The notes beneath the pieces are model-generated. The model saw nothing but the letters and a program-made list of their open reading frames with translations. It had not been told where the DNA came from and did no database searches. 64,000 bases of DNA, from assembly GCF_003002955.1 (NCBI RefSeq), contig NZ_PVTJ01000014.1:46736-110735 (forward strand). The letters run 5' to 3'. The translations under genes were made by a program, and so were the position numbers. The DNA is from Glycomyces artemisiae. GTDB lineage: Bacteria; Actinomycetota; Actinomycetes; Mycobacteriales; Micromonosporaceae. This document shows, one piece after another, positions 44,440 to 52,477 of the stretch. The stretch's first letter is position 1. Every line of letters starts with the position of its first letter.

Positions 44440-46188
44440 TCAATCCCCCTGCCACGCATGCCAGAGGCCCGCGTAGACCCCGCCCGCGGCCAGCAGCTCG
44501 TCGTGCGTCCCGGCCTCGGCGATGCGGCCGTCCTCGACGACCGCGATCCGGTCGGCCGAGCGCGCGGCCTGGAGCTGGTGCGCGATGGCGATGACCGTGC
44601 GGCCAGCGAGCGCCGCCGCCAGCGACGCCTCGACCCGGCCCGCGCTGGCGGGGTCGATCCCGGCGGTCGCCTCGTCGAGGATCACGATGTCGGGGTCGGC
44701 GATGACGACGCGCGCGAGCGCGATCTGCTGCGCCTCAGCCGTAGTGAGCTTGCGGTGCTCGGGGCCGAGCATCGTGTCCAGGCCCTCGTCGAGGGCCCAG
44801 CGGGCGTCCACGCGCCGCAGAGCCTCCTCCAGGCGGTCGTCCCCGGCGTCGGGCGCCGCCAGGATCAGGTTGTCCCGCAAGGAGGCCGTGAACACGTAGT
44901 GCTCCTGGGTCACGAGCACCACGTGCCGCCGCAGCTCCTCCACGCCGATGTCGTACACGGGGACGCCGCCGAGCGTCGCCGTCCCGGTGCGCGGCCTGTC
45001 GATCCCCGCGAGGAGCCGCGCGATCGTGGACTTCCCGGCCCCGGAGGGCCCGACGACCACGAGCCGCTCGCCCGGCGCGGGGTGCAGGCTCAGGCCGTGC
45101 AGCACGTCGGGGCCGTCGCCGTACCCGAAGGTCACGCCGTCCATCCGCAGGTCCGCGCCCGAGGGCCGGGCCTCGCGCGGCTCGGCGGGCACGAGGTTGA
45201 CGCCCTCGATGCGCGCGAGCGCCGCCGCGCCCTGCTGGAACTCGCCGAGCTGGGTCATGACCCCGTTGGTGGGGTTGGCGATCCGCACCGTCACCGTGAT
45301 CGCGGCGATCGCGGTGCCGAGCGTCAGCCCGCCCTGGAAGTACCAGATCCCGGCCGCGAGGGTCACCAGCACCAGCTGGCCGCGGTTGATCATGAGCAGG
45401 AGCGTGAAGAAGCTCGTCTGAAGCTTGACGACCCGCAGCATCCGGTCCATCATCGCCTGCCCGCGGCCGTACCCGAGGGCCCGCCGCTCCTCTTGCAGCG
45501 CAAGGGACTCCACCGTCCGGGCCCCCGCCCCCGACGCGCTCACCGTCTCCGCGGCCTCGCTCATCGCGGCCCGCTGCTCCAGGAACGCGGGCGCGGCCCG
45601 GCGCAGGTAGCGCCGCGCGGCCAGGTACAGCGGCGGCACCGTCACCAGCGCCACCAGGCCCAGGACCGGGCTGGCGACGAACGTGGCCACGTACAGCACG
45701 ACCACCTCGATGACGAGGGTCGCCACGGTCGGCCCGTTGTCGCGCAGCATGTCGGCGACGACGTTCACGTCGGAGGCGGTCCGCGTCCCCAGGTCGCCGC
45801 GCCCGGCCCGCTCGACCTGCACGAGCGGCAGCCCGAGGACCCGCTCCACGACCGACTCGCGCAGCCGCGCGGCGGCCCGCTCGCCGAACCGGTACCCCGA
45901 GAGGCGCCCGAGGCGGCTGAGCACGAACTGGACGCACACGCACGCGAGGATCACCGCGCACACGAGGTTCACCTGCGCGCCGCTCCAGCCCGCGCCGATG
46001 CCGTCGACGACCTTCCCGAGGAGGATCGGCACGGACACGCTGAACGCGGCCGCGAACAGGTACAGCAGCAGGACGGCCGAGGCCCGGCCCTTGTCGGCGG
46101 CCAGGAGCCGCCCGACGGCCCGGCGGACCTCCGCGGGCCCGGCGACCGGCAGGCGGTCCTGCGCCGGAGCTGTTGCCATGGTGCTCAT
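44440..46188 (-). CDS. ABC exporter half-transporter with intact Walker sites but degenerate signature
   Basis: A 582-residue type-I exporter subunit: six helices (about 35-325) and a nucleotide-binding domain (345-582). Walker A GPSGAGKST (380-388), Walker B IVILDEATAG (501-510, catalytic Glu506) and switch His537 are all intact. The signature that should read LSGGQ is instead LTTAEAQ (481-487). It follows its partner gene by 20 bp with its own GGAGAACAC ribosome site. It complements the partner, which keeps LSGGQ and lost the Walker sites, so the pair should have one working ATP site. The substrate is unknown. Confidence 0.88.
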   Translation of the reverse strand: MSTMATAPAQDRLPVAGPAEVRRAVGRLLAADKGRASAVLLLYLFAAAFSVSVPILLGKVVDGIGAGWSGAQVNLVCAVILACVCVQFVLSRLGRLSGYRFGERAAARLRESVVERVLGLPLVQVERAGRGDLGTRTASDVNVVADMLRDNGPTVATLVIEVVVLYVATFVASPVLGLVALVTVPPLYLAARRYLRRAAPAFLEQRAAMSEAAETVSASGAGARTVESLALQEERRALGYGRGQAMMDRMLRVVKLQTSFFTLLLMINRGQLVLVTLAAGIWYFQGGLTLGTAIAAITVTVRIANPTNGVMTQLGEFQQGAAALARIEGVNLVPAEPREARPSGADLRMDGVTFGYGDGPDVLHGLSLHPAPGERLVVVGPSGAGKSTIARLLAGIDRPRTGTATLGGVPVYDIGVEELRRHVVLVTQEHYVFTASLRDNLILAAPDAGDDRLEEALRRVDARWALDEGLDTMLGPEHRKLTTAEAQQIALARVVIADPDIVILDEATAGIDPASAGRVEASLAAALAGRTVIAIAHQLQAARSADRIAVVEDGRIAEAGTHDELLAAGGVYAGLWHAWQGD

Positions 46189-46208
46189 GTGTTCTCCATC
46201 GGGCCGCG

Positions 46209-47858
46209 TCAGTCGACGCTGTGGGAGGCGAGGCGGCGGTAGTCGGACTCGGCGAGGAGTTCGGCGTGCGTGCCGGTCGCGTGGACCTTGCCGTCGACCA
46301 TCCACACCGCGAGGTCGGCGTGCGCGAGCCACAGCGGCGACGCGGTGACCACGAGCGTGGCCCGCCCGGCGCGTGCGGCGGCGACGCGTGCGGCGATGAG
46401 CGACTCGGTGTGGGCGTCCACCGCCGACGTCGGCTCGACGGCCAGGAGCGTCTCCGGTTCGGCCGCAAGGGCTCTGGCGAGGCGCAGGCGCTGGCGCTGG
46501 CCGCCGGAGAGGTTCCGGCCGCCCTCCTCGACGGCGCGGTCCATCCCGAGCGAGGCCACGTCGTCGGCGCACGCGGCCGTGATCGCCTGCCGCGCTTGAG
46601 GTTCGGGCACGCGCATGGTGGACGCGAGCGTCCCGGTGAACAGGTGGTCCTCGTCGGTGAGGAGCATGATCCGGGCGCGGACCTCGGCGAGCGCGTACGA
46701 CTCGACGGGCTCGTCGCCCCAGGTCGCCTCGGAGTCGCGGTAGCGGGCGAGCCGCTCGCACGCCTCGGCGGCGTGCGCGGTCTCGGCGGTGACGACCACC
46801 GTCAGGCCCGAGACCGGCACGGCCAGGCCGGAGTCGGGGTCGCGCAGCTCGCCGCCGCCGTCCCGGGCGGTCCCGGTGTCGGCGAGGTCGGGTCCGATGT
46901 TCAGGACGCGGACGATCCGCTTGGCCGCGACCCAGGCCGCGACGAGGTACTGGGAGGTGCCGACGAAGTTCCCGGAGACGGCGATGAAGATCGTCGCGAA
47001 GCTGAAGGCCGAGGCCAGGCCGCCGATGCTGATCGCGCCGTCGGCGGCGAGGGTCGCCCCGACCCAGGTGATGACCGCGACGAACACGATCGGCATGGAG
47101 TGGCGCAGCGCGTGGATCCACGAGCTGGGCCCGGCGACCTCGTACCCGTTGCGGCGCAGGTCGTCCGAGCGCTCGCGGTACCGGGCGGCGAACAGCACGT
47201 CGCCGCCGATGCCGCGCAGGACCCGCAGGCCCCCGACGATGTCGGCGGCGTGCGCGGAGAGGTCGCCGATGCGGGCCCGGTAGTCCGACTGGCGCGACTG
47301 GAGCCGCCCGAGGAGCGGCCCGGCGATGAGCGCGGTGACGACGCTGCCGCTGATGAGGACGGTGCCGAGGAGCGGGTGGATCGACCACACCAGCGCCGCC
47401 CCGACGATGAACATCACGAGCGTGTTGAAGAAGAACCCGGCGTCGCTGACCGCGCGGGCGGCGCGCCGCGCGTCCTCGCTCGGCAGGTTGAGCAGCTCCC
47501 CGGCCGAGACGCGGTCGCGCACGGCCGTCCCCGAGGTGTTCAGCCGGTCGGTCAGGGCCCGCACCAGGGACCGCTGGTTCCGCGCCTCGACGGCGGAGAA
47601 CTGCCGGAACCCGTTGGCCCACAGGATGGGCTGGGCGACGACCAGGACCGCGGCGGCCCCCAGCCACATCGCGAAGTCGGACGCCGAGCGGGCGATGAGG
47701 CCCTCGTCGACGATCTTCCCGACGATCCACAGCTGCGGCATCGACGTGCACGACGCGCCCGCGTAGAACAGGAACCCGAGGAGCAGGCGCGCCCGGTTCG
47801 GCCGCGCCTGCGCGAGGAGGAGTCGCAGGGGTGTCTGCGGCGGTGGTGCTGGGGGCAT
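46209..47858 (-). CDS. ABC exporter half-transporter lacking a P-loop (partner subunit)
   Basis: A 549-residue subunit with six helices (about 25-310) and a shortened NBD. No Walker A is present: the place after the first beta strand reads VVVTAETAHAAEA (about 354-366). Walker B is LLAVEP (471-476), with Val where Asp is expected, and the switch His is replaced (VTASPLW). In contrast NLSGGQRQR (449-457) and the D-loop SAVD are kept. It therefore can contribute only the signature half of an ATP site. TAAGCT ends 8 nt before the ATG and no ribosome site is visible, so it may be leaderless. Confidence 0.87.
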   Translation of the reverse strand: MPPAPPPQTPLRLLLAQARPNRARLLLGFLFYAGASCTSMPQLWIVGKIVDEGLIARSASDFAMWLGAAAVLVVAQPILWANGFRQFSAVEARNQRSLVRALTDRLNTSGTAVRDRVSAGELLNLPSEDARRAARAVSDAGFFFNTLVMFIVGAALVWSIHPLLGTVLISGSVVTALIAGPLLGRLQSRQSDYRARIGDLSAHAADIVGGLRVLRGIGGDVLFAARYRERSDDLRRNGYEVAGPSSWIHALRHSMPIVFVAVITWVGATLAADGAISIGGLASAFSFATIFIAVSGNFVGTSQYLVAAWVAAKRIVRVLNIGPDLADTGTARDGGGELRDPDSGLAVPVSGLTVVVTAETAHAAEACERLARYRDSEATWGDEPVESYALAEVRARIMLLTDEDHLFTGTLASTMRVPEPQARQAITAACADDVASLGMDRAVEEGGRNLSGGQRQRLRLARALAAEPETLLAVEPTSAVDAHTESLIAARVAAARAGRATLVVTASPLWLAHADLAVWMVDGKVHATGTHAELLAESDYRRLASHSVD

Positions 47859-48009
47859 GGGACCGAAGCTTACCTGCCGACCGGCTGTCGCGGCTCCTTC
47901 AATTCCGCACGCCGGGACCGTCCCGGTACCGCCCAGTTTGGAAGCGCGCGGCGTTGGGAACCCACGGTCCACCATCGACCCCCGATGTGACTTTGTGGAA
48001 GGACAGGTC

Positions 48010-48312
48010 ATGCCTTACGTAGCCTCGCGCCACAACTCGCTCATCGCACACGTCGTCACGATCGTGTTCGGCCTGATCGCCCTGATCATCCTGCTGCACT
48101 TGGCGTTCGTGCTCCTGGAGGCGAACGCCGGGAACCCGCTGGTCGCGTTCTTCGCCGACCTCGCGAACTGGTTCTCCTGGCTGTTCCGCGACATGTTCAC
48201 CGTCGACGACCCGAAGGTCCGCGCCGTCGTCAACTACGGCCTCGCCGCCCTGGTCTACCTGCTCATCGGCGGCGCGATCGCCGGAGCCGGCCGCCGCTGG
48301 GCCCACGACTGA
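48010..48312 (+). CDS. Small two-helix membrane protein
   Basis: A 100-residue protein with transmembrane segments at about 10-37 and 72-93 and an amphipathic Trp-rich loop between them (ANWFSWLFRDMF). AAGGAC precedes the ATG. It is divergent from the ABC exporter pair. Proteins of this size and layout are common in actinomycetes, but I know no function. Confidence 0.7.
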   Translation: MPYVASRHNSLIAHVVTIVFGLIALIILLHLAFVLLEANAGNPLVAFFADLANWFSWLFRDMFTVDDPKVRAVVNYGLAALVYLLIGGAIAGAGRRWAHD

Positions 48313-48351
48313 ACCGCCGCGTCCGTCGGACCCGTGCCCTAGGGTCGACCC

Positions 48352-48915
48352 ATGAGCGAGCACTGGCATGCGGCGATCCTGGGGCAGCTGGAGTTCTACT
48401 GGGACTTCCACCTGCGGCCCCGCCTTGAGGGGCTCACCGACGACGAGTACTTCTGGGAGCCGGTCGACGGCTGCTGGTCCCTGCGCCCCGACGCCGACGG
48501 CGTCCTGCGCATGGAGCAGTCGTTCCCGGCCCCCGAGCCGCCGCCGTTCACCACGATCGCGTGGCGCATGACCCACGTCAGCCGCGACGTCCTCGGCATC
48601 CGCGCCCGCGCGTTCTTCGGCCCGCACGAGGGCCTGGAGGACGCCCACATGTTCGACCAGCGCCTGTGGCCCGACCCGCTTCCCGCCACGGCCGCCGACG
48701 CCGTCGCCGTGCTCGAACGCTCCTACGCCCACTGGCACGACGCCATCGCCGCGCTCACCCCCGCCCAGTTCGACGCGCCCCTGGGCCCCAAGGCGGGCGA
48801 CTACGCCGACGACCCCGTCGGCGCCCTCGTCCTCCACCTCAACCGCGAGACGATGGCCCACGGCGCCGAGATCTGCCTCCTCCGCGACCTCTACCGCGAC
48901 CGCCCGGCGCAGTGA
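48352..48915 (+). CDS. DinB-fold protein (DinB_2/bacillithiol-transferase-like)
   Basis: A 187-residue four-helix-bundle protein. FTTIAWRMTHVSRDVLG carries the first His of the DinB metal site, and LHLNRETMAHGAEICLLRDLY the later His. FWEPVDGCWSLRPDADG is typical of the actinobacterial DinB_2 group, which includes thiol-dependent (mycothiol) transferases. TAGGGT ends 6 nt before the ATG and no ribosome site is seen, suggesting a leaderless mRNA. The exact reaction is unknown. Confidence 0.78.
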   Translation: MSEHWHAAILGQLEFYWDFHLRPRLEGLTDDEYFWEPVDGCWSLRPDADGVLRMEQSFPAPEPPPFTTIAWRMTHVSRDVLGIRARAFFGPHEGLEDAHMFDQRLWPDPLPATAADAVAVLERSYAHWHDAIAALTPAQFDAPLGPKAGDYADDPVGALVLHLNRETMAHGAEICLLRDLYRDRPAQ

Positions 48916-48946
48916 AGGGCCCGAGCGTAAACCGCTCGGGCCCTTC
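48914..48946. terminator. Bidirectional terminator between the DinB gene and kce
   Basis: GAAGGGCCCGAGCG and CGCTCGGGCCCTTC are perfect 14-bp arms with a TAAAC loop. It overlaps the DinB stop and lies 11 bp beyond the kce stop, so it serves both convergent transcripts. Confidence 0.88.
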
Positions 48947-48957
48947 GTCATCCGCAG

Positions 48958-49797
48958 CTAGTCGGCGTCGCGCATCCGCAGGAGCTTCCGGGCCTCCACG
49001 GTGGTGATCGCCGGGCGCTGGGCCAGGGACGCGGCCGCCGCGGCACGGGCCACGAGCTGGTCGTTGCCGGTCACCGGCTGGCGGCGGGCGAAGGAGGTGG
49101 TGTCCTCCATGCCGACGCGCAGGTGCCCGCCGTGGGCGAGGGACGCGAACATGACCGGGATCGTGGTGCGGCCGATCCCCGTGGCGGAGAACGTGGTCCC
49201 CTCCGGCAGGTACCGGCGCACGCCCTCGGCGAAGGCGGTCACGGTGGCGGCGTCGCCCGCGGCGCCGCCGGGGACGCCGAGGACGAAGTCCACGTGGACG
49301 TGGTCGCCGAACGGCAGGCCGTGCTTGTCGAGCAGCCGCTCCAGGGACGCGAGGTGCCCGAGGTCGAACAGCTCGTACTCGGGGACGACGGCCAGCTCCC
49401 GCATCCGCTCGTGGAGGCGCACCACGAACTCCCAGCGGTTGGTGAACACGTCGTCGCCGAAGTTCACGGTGCCCATCGTGCACGAGGCCATGTCCGGTTC
49501 GGCGTCGAGGACCGCGAGGCGGGCCTCCTCGCCGTCGCGCACCGACCCGCCCGTCGACAGCTGCACGATCAGGTCGGTCGAGTCCCGCAGGGCCGCAACG
49601 GCATCGCGCAGGCGCACCGGGTCGAGCGTCGGCTTCGCGTCGTCGTCCCTCAAGTGCACGTGGACGATCGACGCGCCGGCCGCCTCGCACTTGACGGCCG
49701 TGTCGACGAGCTCGTCGAGCGTGACCGGCAGGACCGGGACCTCGGCCTTGTCGACCTCCGCCCCGGTGGGCGCCACCGTGATGAGCGTCCCGGTCAT
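48958..49797 (-). CDS. kce: 3-keto-5-aminohexanoate cleavage enzyme (BKACE family)
   Basis: A 279-residue TIM-barrel zinc enzyme. His46 and His48 in IVHVHLRDDD and Glu231 in GMEDTTSF are the metal ligands at the positions known from characterised Kce. It condenses 3-keto-5-aminohexanoate with acetyl-CoA to give 3-aminobutyryl-CoA and acetoacetate. BKACE enzymes vary in substrate, but linkage to kamA, kdd, kamDE and kal makes the lysine-pathway assignment strong. The ATG overlaps the kamA stop by 4 nt. Confidence 0.9.
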   Translation of the reverse strand: MTGTLITVAPTGAEVDKAEVPVLPVTLDELVDTAVKCEAAGASIVHVHLRDDDAKPTLDPVRLRDAVAALRDSTDLIVQLSTGGSVRDGEEARLAVLDAEPDMASCTMGTVNFGDDVFTNRWEFVVRLHERMRELAVVPEYELFDLGHLASLERLLDKHGLPFGDHVHVDFVLGVPGGAAGDAATVTAFAEGVRRYLPEGTTFSATGIGRTTIPVMFASLAHGGHLRVGMEDTTSFARRQPVTGNDQLVARAAAAASLAQRPAITTVEARKLLRMRDAD

Positions 49798-51272
49798 CCG
49801 ACCTCCGCCGCCTCGTCCTGGCGCGCCGCGGCCTGGCGCGAGCGCACCGCGGCCGCGTTCCCGGCCTCCTTGACCTCGCGCGGGGCGTGCATGTTCGCCC
49901 ACCACTGCTGCCCGGCCTTCGGGAGCGTGTCGATCGGGTCGTAGAACGGGTACCGCCGCGTGAGCGCGTCGGGGTCGTTCGCCTCCAGCGAGGTCCGGTA
50001 GTTCTTCGTCCAGTACGAGATCCCCAGCTCCCGGTCGTACTCGGAGAGCTGGTGGACCCAGCGCTTCCCGACCATCGGCACGTCGCAGATGATCCGCGGC
50101 GTCGCGTACCCCGGCAGGTACCCCATGATCGCGGTCTGGAGGTCCTGCGCCTGCGCGACCGAGGTCCGCCAGTGCTCGGCGTTCGGGATCATGTCGCACA
50201 TGTAGAAGTAGTACGGCAGGATGTTCGCCTCGCCCTGGAGCGCGAAGCACAGGTCGAGCAGGTCCGCCTGGGTGTCGTTGACGCCGCGCATGAGCACGCC
50301 CTGGTTGCGCACGTCGCGCACGCCCGCGTCGAGCATCGCGGCCGCCGCGCGCGCCACCGCCGGGGTCACCGAGTTGACGTGGTTGACGTGCGTGTGGATC
50401 GCCAGGTTCACGCCCTGCCCGGCCGCGCGCTTGGCGACGCGGGCCATGCCCTCGACGACCTCGTCCTGGAGCCAGTGCTGCGGCAGGCCCATGAGCGCCT
50501 TCGTCGCCAGGCGGATGTCGCGGATCGTCTCCACGTCGAGGAGCCGGTCGAGGAACCGCTCCAGCTGCTTCCACGGCAGGTTCGCCACGTCGCCCCCGGA
50601 GACCACCACGTCGCGCACGCCCGGGTGCGCCTGGAGGTAGTCGAGGATCGCCGTCTGCCGGTCCACCGGCTTGAGCGACAGCCGCCGCTTGTCCACCGTC
50701 GGCGTCGAGTTGCCGACCAGGTCCATGCGGGTGCAGTGCCCGCAGTACTGCGGGCACGTCGACAGGAGCTCGGCGAGGACCTTGGTGGGGTAGCGGTGCG
50801 TGAGGCCCTCGACGGCCCACATGTCGTGCTCGTGCAGCGAGTCGCGCGCCGCGAATGGGTGGGAGGGCCAGTCCGAGCGCCGGTCGGAGGCGACCGGCAG
50901 CATGTACCGGCGCACCGGGTCGGCGTAGAACGCGTCCGTCCACGAGCCCGGCGCGGTCTCCTCGACCGCCGGGACCATCGTGTTGAGCATCTGCGGCGGC
51001 AGGAGCATCGACATCGTCGCCGAGTGCGCGATGTCCGACTCCAGGTCCTCGTAGAACGAGTCGTGCAGCCGGTCGCCCAGGACCGCCCGCAGCTGCTTCA
51101 CGTTCTTCACGCAGTTGACGCGCTGCCACTGCGCCGAGGCCCAGTCGGCCTCGGTCACCCCGGCCCAGCCGGGGAACCGCGTCCAGTCGGGTTCGACCAG
51201 CTCACGGCGCCGGTACTGGTAAGGCTGTTCGATCACGACGGGCTTCGATGCCTCGTATGGTCGATCGGCCAC
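49794..51272 (-). CDS. kamA: Lysine 2,3-aminomutase, divergent radical-SAM type
   Basis: A 492-residue radical-SAM/PLP enzyme. GTG at 51272 is chosen because GGAGGTGA lies 4 nt upstream; an in-frame codon 111 bp further up lacks one. The cluster motif is C173-PQY-C177-GH-C180. The substrate-binding aspartates align with the clostridial enzyme (Asp360 in YMCDM, Asp397 in IICDVP, same 37-residue spacing). The PLP lysine is Lys403, but the Gly-rich PGGGGK is replaced by PMVGK, one residue shorter. The C-terminal Zn-binding Cys cluster is missing. It should convert L-lysine to L-beta-lysine; context supports this more than sequence alone. Confidence 0.85.
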   Translation of the reverse strand: MADRPYEASKPVVIEQPYQYRRRELVEPDWTRFPGWAGVTEADWASAQWQRVNCVKNVKQLRAVLGDRLHDSFYEDLESDIAHSATMSMLLPPQMLNTMVPAVEETAPGSWTDAFYADPVRRYMLPVASDRRSDWPSHPFAARDSLHEHDMWAVEGLTHRYPTKVLAELLSTCPQYCGHCTRMDLVGNSTPTVDKRRLSLKPVDRQTAILDYLQAHPGVRDVVVSGGDVANLPWKQLERFLDRLLDVETIRDIRLATKALMGLPQHWLQDEVVEGMARVAKRAAGQGVNLAIHTHVNHVNSVTPAVARAAAAMLDAGVRDVRNQGVLMRGVNDTQADLLDLCFALQGEANILPYYFYMCDMIPNAEHWRTSVAQAQDLQTAIMGYLPGYATPRIICDVPMVGKRWVHQLSEYDRELGISYWTKNYRTSLEANDPDALTRRYPFYDPIDTLPKAGQQWWANMHAPREVKEAGNAAAVRSRQAAARQDEAAEVG

Positions 51273-51426
51273 GTTCTCACCTCCATGCCCGGGATGTTCG
51301 GCCCGGGGAAACGTCGCGGGCGGGGGTAGACCGCCTTGTGACGAGGATAACCTTCCGTTACAGTTGCTCGCTAGGTCTCGCATATTGAGATTCGATCAAC
51401 TCCCGTTACGAGAAAGGGCGGCAACG
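51273..51426. promoter_or_regulatory. Divergent promoter region of the lysine fermentation genes
   Basis: The 154 bp serve both kamA-kce and kdd-kamDE-kal. An inverted repeat TAAC-N5-GTTA lies at 51348-51360. Its right half, CCGTTAC, recurs about 40 bp further towards kdd (CCCGTTACGAG), which suggests two binding sites for one regulator. An AT-rich patch ATATTGAGATTCGATCAA lies between them. I see no lysine or cobalamin riboswitch fold. Confidence 0.45.
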
Positions 51427-52476
51427 ATGTCGACAGGCTCACCGGTCGGATCGCACCGGGTCGTCAGCCCCGCCGGAGCACTGCCACAAGCGGCCGACCG
51501 GCTCGACCCCCACCCCGAGATCGCCGACGACGAGGTCCGCGTCAGCGTCGAGCGCCTCAACCTCGACGCCGCCTCCTACCGGCAGCTCCGCACCAAGCAC
51601 GACGGCGACGGCGACGCCGTCCGCGCCGAGGTCCTCGCCATCATCGAGGCCCGCGGCAAGATGCAGAACCCCGTCACCGGCTCCGGCGGCATGCTCATCG
51701 GCACCGTCGACGCCGTCGGCCCCCAATCCCCGCTCGGCCTCAAGACCGGCCAGAAGATCGCCACCCTCGTCTCCCTCACCCTCACGCCCCTGCGCATTAC
51801 TGACGGTTTGGAGCGCTGGGACGGCACTTCCGAACAGGTCCCCGCAGCCGGCACCGCCATCCTCTTCGGCCGCTCCATCGCCGCCCCCCTCCCCGACGAC
51901 CTCCCCGAGGAGCTCGCGCTCGCCGTCTTCGACGTCTGCGGCGCCCCCGCCCTCGTCCGCCGCGTCGTCTCCCGCCGCTACCACTCCGCGCCCACGGTCG
52001 CCGTCCTCGGCGCCGCCGGGAAGTCCGGGTCCCTCTCCCTCGCCGCCGCCAAGGACGCCCGCGCCGCCGAAGTCCTCGCCGTCGTCCGCGACCAGGACGA
52101 AGCCGACCGCGTCGCCAAGCTCCGCATCGCCGACCAGATCGCCGTCGCCGACGCCACCGACCCCCTCGGCCTCGCCGACGCCGTCAACGAGGCCCTCCGC
52201 GGCCGCGGCGCCGACGTCACCGTCGTCTGCGTCGACGTGCCCGGCTGCGAGCACGGCGCGATCCTCTCCACCGCCACCGGCGGCACCGTCGTCTTCTTCT
52301 CCATGGCGACCTCCTTCCCGCAGGCCGCCCTCGGCGCCGAAGGGCTCGCCGCCGACGTCGAGATGCTCATCGGCAACGGCTACACCCCCGGCCACGCCGA
52401 CTACGCCCTCCACCTCCTCGACGAGCATCCGGGCCTCAGAGCGCTCTTCGACGACCGCGTCGCCGGGCGGCACTGA
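51427..52476 (+). CDS. kdd: L-erythro-3,5-diaminohexanoate dehydrogenase
   Basis: A 349-residue Kdd-family oxidoreductase with a Rossmann core (VAVLGAAGKSGSLSLAAAKDA near residue 197). ARGKMQNPVTGSGGMLIGTV near residue 80 is a strong family signature. It oxidises 3,5-diaminohexanoate to 3-keto-5-aminohexanoate with NAD(P)+ and loss of ammonia. First gene of the plus-strand lysine transcript, with AAAGGGCGG before the ATG. kamD begins 1 bp after its stop. Confidence 0.92.
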   Translation: MSTGSPVGSHRVVSPAGALPQAADRLDPHPEIADDEVRVSVERLNLDAASYRQLRTKHDGDGDAVRAEVLAIIEARGKMQNPVTGSGGMLIGTVDAVGPQSPLGLKTGQKIATLVSLTLTPLRITDGLERWDGTSEQVPAAGTAILFGRSIAAPLPDDLPEELALAVFDVCGAPALVRRVVSRRYHSAPTVAVLGAAGKSGSLSLAAAKDARAAEVLAVVRDQDEADRVAKLRIADQIAVADATDPLGLADAVNEALRGRGADVTVVCVDVPGCEHGAILSTATGGTVVFFSMATSFPQAALGAEGLAADVEMLIGNGYTPGHADYALHLLDEHPGLRALFDDRVAGRH

Positions 52477-52477
52477 C

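Noticed and set aside
51273..51383. An upstream in-frame extension of kamA
   Set aside because: It lacks a ribosome site and would run into the divergent promoter; GTG at 51272 has GGAGGTGA at ideal spacing.
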